Shown here one piece after another: positions 14,892-23,306 of a stretch of DNA of 64,000 nucleotides. A model generated the notes under the pieces. It saw only the letters and a program-made list of their open reading frames with translations. It made no database searches and was not told where the DNA came from. The position numbers were made by a program, and so were the translations under genes. Position 1 is the stretch's first letter, and each line of letters opens with the position of its first letter. The stretch comes from CAZKRU01 sp964555235. GTDB lineage: Bacteria > Verrucomicrobiota > Verrucomicrobiia > Methylacidiphilales > CAMAQI01. The stretch is taken from assembly GCA_964555235.1 (NCBI GenBank), contig CAZKRU010000004.1, forward strand, positions 1 to 64,000. Reading direction: 5' to 3'.

Positions 14892-16327
14892 GTCTCGCCC
14901 TCGATACCATTGTTGGACTTCGCGCCAAACTGCAGAAGAAGGAGACGACTCCCCGCGAAATCGTTGACGCCCTCCTCGAACGCATTGCGTTGGTCGATCC
15001 GAAGGTTCAAGGCTACAACTTCATGAATGCCGAGAGCGCTCGACTCCAAGCGGAATCAGTCGATCTCTCCAAACCGCTCGGTGGAATTCCGATTGCGATT
15101 AAAGACAATCTCAATGTCACCGGTGATCCCTGCACCTGCTCATCCAAAATTCTCGGACCGTACAAAGCCCTTTACGACGCAACCGTCATTCGAAAACTCA
15201 AAGAAGCCGGAGCGATTCTTCTCGGACGAACCAACATGGACGAATTCGCCATGGGTTCCTCCACGGAAAATTCGAGCTGGGGCAAGACTCACAATCCGTG
15301 GGATCTCGACCGCATTCCGGGTGGGAGTAGTGGCGGTTCTGCTGCCGTCGTCGGAGCCCATGAAGCCATCGCCGCGCTCGGTTCGGACACGGGGGGCTCC
15401 ATTCGCCAACCGGCCGCGCTCTGTGGTTGTGTCGGACTCAAACCGAGTTATGGAAGTGTCTCTCGCTTTGGTCTCGTCGCTTTTGCCTCAAGCCTTGATC
15501 AGATCGGACCACTCACCAAAACCGTCGAAGATGCCGCCCTCCTCACTGAAGTGATCAGCGGCTATGATCCTCGCGAAAACACGAGCGTCAAACGGGACGT
15601 TCCGAATCTTCGAAAGAATCTCAACGCCGGCGTCAAAGGCCTCCGACTTGGGGTTCCGAAGGAATATTTTGTCAGCGGTATGGATCCCGAAGTCGAAAAA
15701 GCCATTCGCGATTCGATCGATCACCTCGCCAAGCAAGGGGCGGAGATTGTCGAAATCTCGCTTCCTCACACCGAATACGCCACCGCAGTTTATTACATTC
15801 TTGCCACCGCCGAAGCCTCCGCCAACCTCGCCCGCTTTGATGGCGTTCGTTATGGGCGTCGCGCGGAAAATCCGACCGATGTGCTCGATCTTTACGGCCG
15901 CTCTCGCGCCGAAGGATTTGGCTCCGAAGTCAAACGTCGCATTATTCTCGGAACCTACGTTTTAAGTTCCGGCTACTACGACGCTTACTACAATCGCGCG
16001 CAAAAAGTGAAATATCTGATCGGCCAGGACTTCACCAAAGCCTTCGAAAAGTGTGATGCAATCTTGACCCCGACTTCACCGACCGCCGCCTTTAAGCTGG
16101 GCGAGAAAGTACAAGATCCCCTTCAAATGTACTTGGCGGACATCTTCACCATCGCCGTCAATCTTGCCGGCGTCTGCGGCCTCTCCCTTCCATGCGGATT
16201 TACCTCCGCCAAACTTCCCGTCGGCCTCCAAATCATCGGCCCCATGTGGGGCGAAGAGACGATCCTCCGAGTCGGCCACGCCTACGAGCAATCGACTCCG
16301 TGGCATCGAGAACGTCCTGCGCTTTAG
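14888..16327 (+). CDS. gatA: Asp-tRNA(Asn)/Glu-tRNA(Gln) amidotransferase subunit A
   Basis: Glutaminase subunit of GatCAB, amidase-signature family, 479 residues from the ATG at 14888. The catalytic Lys is in PIAIKDNLNV, the cis-Ser and Ser nucleophile in GGSSGGSAA and GSDTGGSIRQPAALCG. C-terminal motifs SGYYDAYYNRAQKV and LPVGLQIIGP are also typical. An in-frame ATG 69 bases upstream lies inside gatC and gives a tail without similarity, so it was rejected. gatB is not in the window. Confidence 0.96.
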   Translation: MSLALDTIVGLRAKLQKKETTPREIVDALLERIALVDPKVQGYNFMNAESARLQAESVDLSKPLGGIPIAIKDNLNVTGDPCTCSSKILGPYKALYDATVIRKLKEAGAILLGRTNMDEFAMGSSTENSSWGKTHNPWDLDRIPGGSSGGSAAVVGAHEAIAALGSDTGGSIRQPAALCGCVGLKPSYGSVSRFGLVAFASSLDQIGPLTKTVEDAALLTEVISGYDPRENTSVKRDVPNLRKNLNAGVKGLRLGVPKEYFVSGMDPEVEKAIRDSIDHLAKQGAEIVEISLPHTEYATAVYYILATAEASANLARFDGVRYGRRAENPTDVLDLYGRSRAEGFGSEVKRRIILGTYVLSSGYYDAYYNRAQKVKYLIGQDFTKAFEKCDAILTPTSPTAAFKLGEKVQDPLQMYLADIFTIAVNLAGVCGLSLPCGFTSAKLPVGLQIIGPMWGEETILRVGHAYEQSTPWHRERPAL

Positions 16328-16664
16328 GTTAAAGCCACTCCTTACGTCAGCCAAAGCACTCCATCTACCAGTAAAAAGCAGACGGGAGCGCTCTATTTTT
16401 TCCTGAGTTCATGAGTTCCTGATCCAATAACCAGCGGCTACAGTTTTTATGAACTTGCGGACTGGAGGTATCTGACTATTTCAAATTTTAGCCACACAAA
16501 TCACAAAATTTACCTACCTTGAGAAGGCCAATTTTAAAGGCTCTACCTCCGTGAGCTCCGCACCTCCGTGTGAAACCAAACCGATTCATTTCGTATTTGT
16601 CCGTGGAAAGCATTTGAACTGCTCCTCGATAAACGATAATTTAGCGACGGATTCTTTGACCGAC
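16328..16664. other. intergenic region without a recognised feature
   Basis: About 337 bp between gatA and tsaC. It contains AT-rich stretches and the short near-repeat 'acctccgtg' twice near 16545-16570, but no hairpin, RNA gene or coding stretch I can support. The open frame running back from tsaC to 16551 shows no protein similarity and is taken as non-coding. A promoter for the tsaC-thiL-tsaE genes should lie here. Confidence 0.5.
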
Positions 16665-17690
16665 ATGATCTCAACTGACATTGCTCACGCTGCAGCCCTC
16701 CTTCGCCAAGGGGAATGCGTCGCCATTCCGACTGAGACGGTCTATGGATTGGCCGCGGATGCCTTTCAAGAACGTGCCGTCGCCAAGGTCTTTTCGATTA
16801 AAGGGCGCCCGACGTTTGATCCTCTCATCGTTCATCTCCCGGAGCTCGACTGGATTTCCCGAGTTGCCTCTGAGTTTCCCGCAGCGGCTCAGGCGCTCGC
16901 TGAGAAATTTTGGCCCGGCCCCCTCACCCTCATTCTTCCGAAGCAATCTCAAGTTCCGGATCTCGTCACCAGCGGACTTCCTTCCGTTGCCGTCCGAATC
17001 CCCGCCCATCCAATGGCTCGCGAACTCCTGAGGCAAGTCGATCACCCCCTCGCCGCTCCGAGCGCGAATCGTTTCGGACGCATCAGCCCAACCACTCCCG
17101 AAGCCGTTGAAAAAGAACTTGGGAATGCCATTCCGCTCATTCTCGACGGTGGCCATTGCACCATTGGGGTCGAATCAACGATCATCCGATTTGATCCGGA
17201 AGGTCCGGCACTCCTTCGAGCGGGGGGACTTCCATTGGAAACCATCGAAGCGATCATCGGCCCCATTCGGCTTCTCAATCGGCCTCAAGAAGTTCCCCAC
17301 GCGCCCGGACAACTTCTCCATCACTACGCGCCGTCTAAAAAATTATTCCTATTAGATGGTAGGGACCGCTCTCCGAGCGATCCGGGCGTTGGGAACGGAC
17401 GCCTCGGAGAGGCGTCCCTACCATTGGAGAGTCAAAACGCTGTTATTTCCCCGGCGAATGCAGGGCTTTTAACTTTCGGCACCCTCCTCTCCTCAGAAAA
17501 TTTTAGCATGACACTCAACCTCTCCCCCACTGAAAATCTCGAAGAAGCCGCGGCTCATTTCTTCGGAATGCTTCGAGAACTCGACGAGAGTTCTGCCGAA
17601 ATTCTTTACGCCGTTCGCCTTCCGAACCATGGATTGGGTCGTGCGATGAATGAGCGACTTGAACGGGCTTCCACTCGGAGTGCCTCATGA
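16665..17690 (+). CDS. tsaC: threonylcarbamoyl-AMP synthase, Sua5-type
   Basis: Makes threonylcarbamoyl-AMP for the t6A37 modification of ANN-decoding tRNAs. 341 residues from ATG 16665. The YrdC domain (1-200) shows VAIPTETVYGLAADAF, KGRPTFDPLIVHL, FWPGPLTLIL, VAVRIPAHPMA and PLAAPSANRFGRISPT. A linker with the conserved HHYAP is followed by a C-terminal Sua5 domain. The linker is enlarged by 23 codons that are a palindromic repeat (17356-17424), giving DGRDRSPSDPGVGNGRLGEA. It overlaps thiL by ATGA and is in a run with tsaE, another t6A gene. Confidence 0.94.
   Translation: MISTDIAHAAALLRQGECVAIPTETVYGLAADAFQERAVAKVFSIKGRPTFDPLIVHLPELDWISRVASEFPAAAQALAEKFWPGPLTLILPKQSQVPDLVTSGLPSVAVRIPAHPMARELLRQVDHPLAAPSANRFGRISPTTPEAVEKELGNAIPLILDGGHCTIGVESTIIRFDPEGPALLRAGGLPLETIEAIIGPIRLLNRPQEVPHAPGQLLHHYAPSKKLFLLDGRDRSPSDPGVGNGRLGEASLPLESQNAVISPANAGLLTFGTLLSSENFSMTLNLSPTENLEEAAAHFFGMLRELDESSAEILYAVRLPNHGLGRAMNERLERASTRSAS
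17356..17424. repeat. palindromic repeat inserted in frame within tsaC
   Basis: Sixty-nine bases from ATGGTAGGGACC to GCGTCCCTACCAT. The two 24-base arms pair at about 20 positions. The same ends bound the intergenic repeat at 2301-2390. Length is a multiple of three and this frame has no stop, so the host gene stays open. Confidence 0.8.
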
Positions 17691-18556
17691 ACGAGTCGCA
17701 ACTGATCTCCACTCTGACTCACCGATGGAAACCGTCGGGAAAACTAATCGTTGGCGTCGGCGATGACTGCGCGGTGCTACGAGGAAAATCGAAGAATCAT
17801 TTTCATCTTCTCAAAACCGATGCCGTCGTGGAGGGAGTTCATTTCCTCCCCTCAACACCGGCGCCCTTGATTGGAAGAAAAGCGATCGCCCGAGTCATCA
17901 GCGATTTCGCGGCGATGGGAGGGACTCCCGTAGCCGCCATGATGACGCTGGGACTTCCCAAAGATTTTTCCGTACAACGACTTCAGGGAATTTATCGAGG
18001 CATTGAAAAATTGGCTCGCGAATTTGACTTTCAACTCGTCGGAGGTGAAACGACTCGTTCCCGGGAATTCTGGATCTCCGTCTCCGCTTTGGGGGAAGTT
18101 CAAGGGACTCCGCCCCTCCTCCGTTCAACCGCACGCGCTGGGGACGGAATCTGGGTGACCGGATGCTTGGGACGAACTCGCACCTCCAAACATCTTCATT
18201 TTCTTCCTCGAATCCAGGAAGGGAGTTGGCTTCGAAAAATTGCTTCCTCCCTCATGGATCTCAGTGATGGACTCGGAGCCGATCTTCCGCGACTTGCCTC
18301 CGCTTCGCACGTCTCCTTTGACCTCGATCTTGAAAAAATTCCTCGCACTCCGGGCGCTTCAATTTCAGAAGCAATGAATGATGGCGAAGATTACGAACTC
18401 CTATTTACCGTACCCAAGGGACGTGAATCCAAAATGAAACGTTGGCCCTTTAAAGTTGCCGTGACACGAATTGGAACCATCCACCCCTCCTCCCATCGTC
18501 TCTCACTCCCCCTCCGAAAGCTCCTTCATGGATACGATCATCTCCAAAAGCGTTGA
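17687..18556 (+). CDS. thiL: thiamine-monophosphate kinase
   Basis: Phosphorylates thiamine phosphate to the diphosphate cofactor. 289 residues with the PurM-like fold: VGVGDDCAVLRG, LLKTDAVVEGVHF, RKAIARVISDFAAMGGTPVA (metal/ATP site), FDFQLVGGETTRS and the C-terminal SLMDLSDGLGADLPRLA and NDGEDYELLFTV. It is somewhat short of the roughly 320 residues common in the family, with a compact middle. ATGA overlap with tsaC and a 29-bp overlap with tsaE indicate one transcript. Confidence 0.93.
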   Translation: MNESQLISTLTHRWKPSGKLIVGVGDDCAVLRGKSKNHFHLLKTDAVVEGVHFLPSTPAPLIGRKAIARVISDFAAMGGTPVAAMMTLGLPKDFSVQRLQGIYRGIEKLAREFDFQLVGGETTRSREFWISVSALGEVQGTPPLLRSTARAGDGIWVTGCLGRTRTSKHLHFLPRIQEGSWLRKIASSLMDLSDGLGADLPRLASASHVSFDLDLEKIPRTPGASISEAMNDGEDYELLFTVPKGRESKMKRWPFKVAVTRIGTIHPSSHRLSLPLRKLLHGYDHLQKR

Positions 18557-18959
18557 AGAGACGATCGCCTTTGGTGAATCGTTGGGACGCTCCTTCGTTG
18601 GCGGCGAGATCATCGCATTACAAGGCGATCTCGGTGCCGGAAAGACGCATCTCGTGAAAGGAATCGCTCAAGGTCTTGGATTTTCAGGAGAGGTGACGAG
18701 TCCAACTTTTATGCTGCTTCATGAATACCAAGGAGGACGCCTCCCCCTCTATCATCTGGATCTTTATCGGATGAAATCAGAAGCCGATGTCCTCACCATT
18801 GGGATTGAAGATTATCTTCCTTCAGACGGGGTGAGCGTTTTCGAATGGCCCGAACGCGCTTCAAAATTACTTCCCCCCTCGACCCTTCTTTGGACTTTGA
18901 AAATACTTCCGGACGAATCGAGAGAAATTCGGAGTGCCCTTCTCCGCGAAATCGAGTAA
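18528..18959 (+). CDS. tsaE: tRNA threonylcarbamoyladenosine biosynthesis ATPase
   Basis: P-loop ATPase that drives the TsaBD complex in t6A synthesis; 143 residues. Walker A is GDLGAGKTHLVKG, followed by VTSPTFMLLHEY, LYHLDLYRM and VSVFEWPERA. ATG 18528 gives the normal N-terminus MDTIISKSVEETIAFGESLG; the frame is open 57 bases further up inside thiL. With tsaC two genes upstream, two t6A enzymes sit together; tsaB and tsaD are not in the window. Confidence 0.94.
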   Translation: MDTIISKSVEETIAFGESLGRSFVGGEIIALQGDLGAGKTHLVKGIAQGLGFSGEVTSPTFMLLHEYQGGRLPLYHLDLYRMKSEADVLTIGIEDYLPSDGVSVFEWPERASKLLPPSTLLWTLKILPDESREIRSALLREIE

Positions 18960-18972
18960 GAAAACGATCCTC

Positions 18973-19281
18973 ATGTCCGATCTTCAATCATTACACAGTC
19001 GAGTAGAACAGAATCCCGGGAATGATCTCTTCCGATTCAGCTATGCCAAAGCGCTTTTTGATTCCAAGTCCTATGCGGAAGCCGAAGAGCATCTCACGCT
19101 TTGTCTCAAAAAAAAGCCGGACTGGATGGTCGTCGCCATTCTTCTTGCCAAATGCTCTCAACTCCGGGAAAATCTACCCCTCGCCCGTCGACGATATGAG
19201 CAAGCCCTCGAACTGGCGGTCGCTCAAAAGCATGAAGGTCCGGAAGCCGAAATCCGCAACGCGCTAAATGAACTCGAATAA
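18973..19281 (+). CDS. small TPR-repeat protein
   Basis: A 102-residue soluble protein made of tetratricopeptide-like helix pairs: NDLFRFSYAKALFDSKSYAEAEEHL, then KPDWMVVAILLAKCSQL and LPLARRRYEQALELA. It probably serves as a protein-interaction scaffold; no specific partner can be named. It starts 13 bp after tsaE on the same strand and is the last gene before the convergent nth. ATG 18973 is preferred over the longer frame that begins inside tsaE. Confidence 0.75.
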   Translation: MSDLQSLHSRVEQNPGNDLFRFSYAKALFDSKSYAEAEEHLTLCLKKKPDWMVVAILLAKCSQLRENLPLARRRYEQALELAVAQKHEGPEAEIRNALNELE

Positions 19282-19294
19282 ATAAGAAATGTCT

Positions 19295-19363
19295 CGCGCA
19301 GAGATCGCCGAGGCCGCTGAGAAAACACTTTTTACCCTCTGCGAACACGGCGATCTCTGCGCG
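19295..19363. repeat. inverted repeat between convergent genes
   Basis: CGCGCAGAGATCGCCG (19295-19310) and its exact complement (19348-19363) form a 16-bp stem with a 37-base loop holding a weaker internal pairing. It lies in the 97-bp gap between the TPR gene and nth, which converge, and may terminate both; there is no long U-tract beside the stem. Confidence 0.7.
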
Positions 19364-19378
19364 GGAAATTCCCAAACC

Positions 19379-20041
19379 TCAAACTCCCCGTCTTGGACAA
19401 AGCTTCCCCATCTCGCATCCATCACAATCGGGATTCCGCGCCTTGCAGCGACGACGGCCGTGCCAGATGAGGCGGTGGGAAAGGATCGTCCATTGATCGC
19501 GTGGAATTTTTTGAACCAGATCCTTTTCAATCTTTTCAGCCGTCTTCTCCCGGGTCAATCCGAGTCGCTGCGAGAGCCGGCCAACATGCGTATCGACGAC
19601 GATTCCCTCGGCAATTCCAAAGGCATTTCCCAAAACGACATTCGCGGTTTTTCGGCCGACTCCTGGAAGCGCAGTGAGTTCCTCCATGGTGCGAGGAACT
19701 TCTCCCGCGTAGTTCGTTTCCAAAATTTGGCAAGTGGCTAGAATATTTTTGGCTTTGCTTCGGAATAATCCGATCCGGCGAATCGCCTGCTCCATTTCAA
19801 CTAAAGGGGCTTTTGCGAAATCGGAGGCTTTCCGATATTTTTCAAAAAGGCCAGGAGTCACCTGATTTACCAAAACATCGGTACATTGCGCTGAGAGCAT
19901 CGTCGCAATGAGAAGCTCGAGGGGATTACGATGATTCAGCTCGCAAATAGCATCCGGATAAGTCCGCGCGAGGACCTCTAAGATCGGACCGAAGGAACTC
20001 GCCTTACGGTTTCCACTGCGGATGTTTTTTGATGGAGACAT
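19379..20041 (-). CDS. nth: endonuclease III
   Basis: Base-excision DNA glycosylase/AP lyase for oxidised pyrimidines. The helix-hairpin-helix LPGVGRKTANVVLG contains the catalytic Lys, and VDTHVGR the catalytic Asp. The 4Fe-4S cluster ligands are in CKARNPDCDGCEMGKLC with C-x6-C-x2-C-x5-C spacing. The start ATG 20041 has GGAAGA seven bases upstream; ATG 20062 is also possible. Either start lies inside the 3' end of the solute-binding protein gene, giving a 38-59 bp overlap, so the two are likely co-transcribed. Confidence 0.95.
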   Translation of the reverse strand: MSPSKNIRSGNRKASSFGPILEVLARTYPDAICELNHRNPLELLIATMLSAQCTDVLVNQVTPGLFEKYRKASDFAKAPLVEMEQAIRRIGLFRSKAKNILATCQILETNYAGEVPRTMEELTALPGVGRKTANVVLGNAFGIAEGIVVDTHVGRLSQRLGLTREKTAEKIEKDLVQKIPRDQWTILSHRLIWHGRRRCKARNPDCDGCEMGKLCPRRGV

Positions 20042-21281
20042 TGATTTCTTCCAGGATGGCATTGACCTCAGTCCCCTTTTCTCCGGCTAAATCTTGCAGC
20101 CGCTGATCGATGAGTTGCAAAAGGACCGGCGCGAGGGGATGTGGAGGAAGCGTTGAGAGTTGAGCCGTCTCCGCATAAAATCGGGAAGTCGGCGGAGTCA
20201 TCAACAAGACCGTGTTCGGTTTCCACGCGGGCAAGCGGGAAGCGACCGGAGCGCGTTGTGCCAGATATTGAATCGCCTGATAGGCGCGATCCCGGAACTT
20301 CGTCCGCCCGGAAACCGCCCAAGCCTGAACCTGAAGCGTCGTTGATTCTTGTTTCGCCTTTGGGAGTGATGTGACTCCCCATTTCAAATCAGGAACCTCG
20401 CGCAGGCGCCCCAGGAGCTCCGCTCCACCGACCAGCATCGCCGCCTGTCCCATTTCGAAAGAGGTCTTTTGACGAACTCCCGTGTAGGTCGTACAGACAG
20501 CGTACTGCTGCACCCATTCGGTTAGTTGCATCAAGGAACGTGCGGCGGGACCTGTCGCTCCTCCGGCGAAAGCAAGTTTCTCATCGTAGAGCGGCGCTCC
20601 CATTTGGCCGGAAAGCGCATTCCAATAGTCCCATCGGAGCGGGAGCTCCATTCCATAAATCACCTCATTACCGGATTCATCTTTAGGCGAATAAAGGGCT
20701 CGTGCCATTGCCAAAAAACTCTCCCAATCCCAGTGATCATCCGGGTGAGCCAATCCCTTCCGGTCAAAGAGCCGGGGATTATAATAAAGGACCAGTACGG
20801 AAAAACTACTCGGAAGCGCGAGATATTCCTCCCCGCGCCGAAACGCTTGCAACGTGGAGGGAACCCAACCGATGGTCTCTTCCTCGGGCAAGATTAAGGG
20901 CGTGATCAAATTCGCCCGGTACAGGACTTCCGCTTCATCAATTCCGGTCATAAAAAGATCCGGTCCCTCACCAATGCTCAAGGCATTTCTCAATGCGTGT
21001 GAATACTCTAGCTCACTCGAATACCAACGAGGCAGGATGACTGCGTGCAATTCTGCTTCGAGTGCCGTGAGTGTTTCCTTCCAGTAGACCTCTTCCTCAG
21101 CATCGCCATAACCCCAAACCGCCAAGGTGGGAACCAATTCTGGACCTTGAGGGGGACGCGTCTGGGGTCCCTCCACTTTTGCTTCGGAAGAACCCGTTGA
21201 GAAATAAAAGAACCCGCCCCCTGCCAACAGAAGCAGCGGAATCAGAATCAACAAAAGCAGTTTCAAGCGAGACACAAACAA
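20004..21281 (-). CDS. extracellular solute-binding protein (ABC sugar-type)
   Basis: A 425-residue exported protein. Residues 1-30 carry a membrane/signal segment (LKLLLLILIPLLLLAGGGFF) with no lipobox cysteine, so it may stay membrane-anchored. Family 1 binding-protein features: LAVWGYGDAEEEVYWKETLTALE, GEGPDLFMTGIDEAEVLY, YLALPSSFSVLVLYYNPRLF and WDWESFLAMARAL. No permease or ATPase gene is next to it, so its transporter partner is elsewhere or it acts alone. The ligand cannot be read from sequence; a sugar is typical. Confidence 0.82.
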   Translation of the reverse strand: MFVSRLKLLLLILIPLLLLAGGGFFYFSTGSSEAKVEGPQTRPPQGPELVPTLAVWGYGDAEEEVYWKETLTALEAELHAVILPRWYSSELEYSHALRNALSIGEGPDLFMTGIDEAEVLYRANLITPLILPEEETIGWVPSTLQAFRRGEEYLALPSSFSVLVLYYNPRLFDRKGLAHPDDHWDWESFLAMARALYSPKDESGNEVIYGMELPLRWDYWNALSGQMGAPLYDEKLAFAGGATGPAARSLMQLTEWVQQYAVCTTYTGVRQKTSFEMGQAAMLVGGAELLGRLREVPDLKWGVTSLPKAKQESTTLQVQAWAVSGRTKFRDRAYQAIQYLAQRAPVASRLPAWKPNTVLLMTPPTSRFYAETAQLSTLPPHPLAPVLLQLIDQRLQDLAGEKGTEVNAILEEINVSIKKHPQWKP

Positions 21282-21683
21282 AATTTCCTTCCCACCACCT
21301 TTAGCAGGCAGATGACATTAGGGAAGACGGGATTTTAACCATTGGCCATTCCTGTCCAAAATAAACTCCGATTTGAGAGATAAATTAGGATGGGGGGATT
21401 GAATTGGAGGACTTCGCGATTTTGACCTGCCCGCATTGCTACGCAAAGCGTTGCGGGCGGGGGTGAAACCGGTTTTAACCGCAAAGGCTCGACGGCCTCA
21501 ACGTTTTGTTGGTTTGGATCTGAATACAAAATTCCTCCTTTGAGCTTTTGTGTCGTCGCGGTGATAACGTCAACGATCTAATTCAACCGCAAAGACTCCA
21601 AGGGCTCGAAGGGAACCCTTCCGTGAGACTCCCTTCGAGCCCTCCGTGTCTTCACAAGAAACACGTTTTAATCGTTTACGTCA
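21282..21683. other. repeat-filled intergenic region
   Basis: About 400 bp without a gene. From left to right: the sequence TGTCCAAAATAAACTCCGAT at 21353 that recurs with one change near 36745; a GC-rich hairpin GCCCGCA...TTGCGGGC at about 21430-21461; and the strong inverted repeat at 21591-21651. No tRNA or protein-coding pattern found. Confidence 0.6.
21591..21651. repeat. inverted repeat, 14-bp perfect core stem
   Basis: AGGGCTCGAAGGGA (21601-21614) pairs exactly with 21630-21643; AAGACTCC on the left and CCGTGTCTT on the right extend the stem imperfectly. It lies 40 bp beyond the 3' end of fabF and may end that transcript (read on the minus strand). It belongs to the same style of direct-hairpin intergenic repeats as 19295, 24131 and 27805. 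Confidence 0.65.
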
Positions 21684-22922
21684 TCAAACAAATCGGCGAA
21701 TTAAAATCGAGGCGTTGTGGCCCCCGAAACCGAAGGAGTTGTTCAATGCGGTATCAACGCGTACTTCACGGGCCGTGTGCGGGACGTAATCCAAATCGCA
21801 TTGCTCATCCGGCTGATCCAAATTGATCGTCGGGGGAATGACTCCGGTCTCGATCGTCTTCACACAGGCGATGAGTTCAACCGCACCGGCAGCCCCGAGC
21901 AGATGGCCGGTCATCGATTTCGTCGAACTGACTGGAATCCGTTTGGCGGACTCTCCAAAAACAGCTTTTACCGCAAGTGTCTCACAAACATCCCCCAAGC
22001 CGGTCGAGGTTCCATGGGCATTAATATAACTGACCTGCTCCGGACGAATCTCTGCCAATTCAAGTGCACGCTTCATGGCCCGTGCAGCACCATGCCCCTC
22101 GGGATGCGGTGACGTCATGTGATACGCATCCGCCGAGAGACCATAACCGGTCAATTCCGCAAAAATCGTGGCGCCGCGCTTCTTGGCATGTTCCAGCTCT
22201 TCCAAAACCACCACTCCAGCCCCTTCGCTCAAGACAAAGCCATCTCGATCCTTGTCAAAGGGCCGGGAAGCCCTCTCCGGATCGTCATTGCGCGTGCTCA
22301 GCGCCTTCATGTTGCCAAAGCCGGAAAGCCCCAAGGGAGCACAGGCCGCTTCACTTCCACCCGAAATCATCACATCGGCTTCACCAAACTTGATTAAACG
22401 CCAGGCTTCCCCGATACATTGATTCGCCGTGGCACAGGCCGTCACCACCGCAAAGTTCGGTCCTTGGAAATTAAATTCATTCGCAATCAGCCCGGAAGCC
22501 ATATTGCTAATCATCATCGGAATCAGGAAAGGAGAGACTCGCCCTGGCCCCTTTTGAATCAGATTCGTGTGCTGATCTTCAATGGAGATCAGCCCGCCGA
22601 TTCCGGAACCGACGGTAACTCCAACGCGCTCAGGATTGAAATCCTTGAGTCCGCTTTGGGCCACCGCCTCTTTCGCCGCCGCCATGGCCAACTGGGCATA
22701 GCGATCTGCGCGACGGGCATCTTTCGGATTATTAAAGGCTTTTGCCGGCTCAAACCCTTTGACTTCGCCCGCAATGGTACAATCGTACCCGGTCGTATCA
22801 AAGGCTTGGATCTTTGCAATCCCGCTTCGTCCCGCCACCAAGCCGGACCAAAACGAAATGACATCGTTTCCTAAGGGGGTTAACGCCCCCATTCCGGTAA
22901 TGACTACGCGTCGTGAACTCAT
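21684..22922 (-). CDS. fabF: 3-oxoacyl-ACP synthase II
   Basis: Elongating condensing enzyme of type II fatty acid synthesis; 412 residues from ATG 22922 (MSSRRVVITGMGALTPLG). The catalytic triad Cys-His-His is in VVTACATANQCI, NAHGTSTGLGD and STKSMTGHLLGAAG. The C-terminus NNSFGFGGHNASILIR is typical. The gene is directly after acpP and fabG. No Shine-Dalgarno precedes the ATG; the upstream bases are the U-tract of a terminator-like hairpin. A GTG at 22949, in the hairpin loop, would add nine residues. Confidence 0.96.
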   Translation of the reverse strand: MSSRRVVITGMGALTPLGNDVISFWSGLVAGRSGIAKIQAFDTTGYDCTIAGEVKGFEPAKAFNNPKDARRADRYAQLAMAAAKEAVAQSGLKDFNPERVGVTVGSGIGGLISIEDQHTNLIQKGPGRVSPFLIPMMISNMASGLIANEFNFQGPNFAVVTACATANQCIGEAWRLIKFGEADVMISGGSEAACAPLGLSGFGNMKALSTRNDDPERASRPFDKDRDGFVLSEGAGVVVLEELEHAKKRGATIFAELTGYGLSADAYHMTSPHPEGHGAARAMKRALELAEIRPEQVSYINAHGTSTGLGDVCETLAVKAVFGESAKRIPVSSTKSMTGHLLGAAGAVELIACVKTIETGVIPPTINLDQPDEQCDLDYVPHTAREVRVDTALNNSFGFGGHNASILIRRFV

Positions 22923-22936
22923 GCCAAAAAAAAGCG

Positions 22937-22966
22937 AAAAGGCGTCCACCGAAGCGGACGCCTTTT
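22937..22966 (-). terminator. intrinsic terminator or attenuator between acpP and fabF
   Basis: An 11-bp perfect stem (AAAAGGCGTCC with GGACGCCTTTT) and an 8-base loop, followed on the minus strand by CGCTTTTTTTT that runs up to the fabF start codon. It lies 13 bases after the acpP stop and would cut fabF expression relative to acpP, which must be very abundant. Confidence 0.85.
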
Positions 22967-22979
22967 CATTAAATCTGGT

Positions 22980-23225
22980 TTATTTCTCGCTGTTCTCTTC
23001 GATGTAACGAATCACATCGCCGACGGTCTGAAGCTTTTCAGCCTCATCGTCCGGAACTTCGATTTCAAACTCTTCCTCAAAGGCCATGACAAGTTCCACC
23101 GTGTCCAACGAATCGGCGCCGAGGTCCTCAATGAACTTCGCCGTCGGCGTTACTTGCTCCGGATTGACCCCGAGCTGTTCCACAATGATTTCTTTTACTT
23201 TTTCTTCGATCGTTTTTTCAGCCAT
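22980..23225 (-). CDS. acpP: acyl carrier protein
   Basis: Carrier of fatty acyl intermediates; 81 residues, highly acidic. The phosphopantetheine attachment serine is in GADSLDTVELVMAFEEEF. Start ATG 23225 (MAEKTIEEKVKEIIVEQLGV) has AAGGAACCAGGAA upstream; the frame is open to 23294 but that part is not ACP-like. A candidate promoter TTGCCA-17-TAACAA lies about 50-80 bases upstream. It sits in fabG-acpP-fabF order. Confidence 0.97.
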   Translation of the reverse strand: MAEKTIEEKVKEIIVEQLGVNPEQVTPTAKFIEDLGADSLDTVELVMAFEEEFEIEVPDDEAEKLQTVGDVIRYIEENSEK

Positions 23226-23306
23226 ATTTTTTTCCTGGTTCCTTCTAAGAAGATGCTGCGTTGTTAGTTTCGATTTGAGGGTTTGGCAACACAATTTTTA
23301 CTTTTC

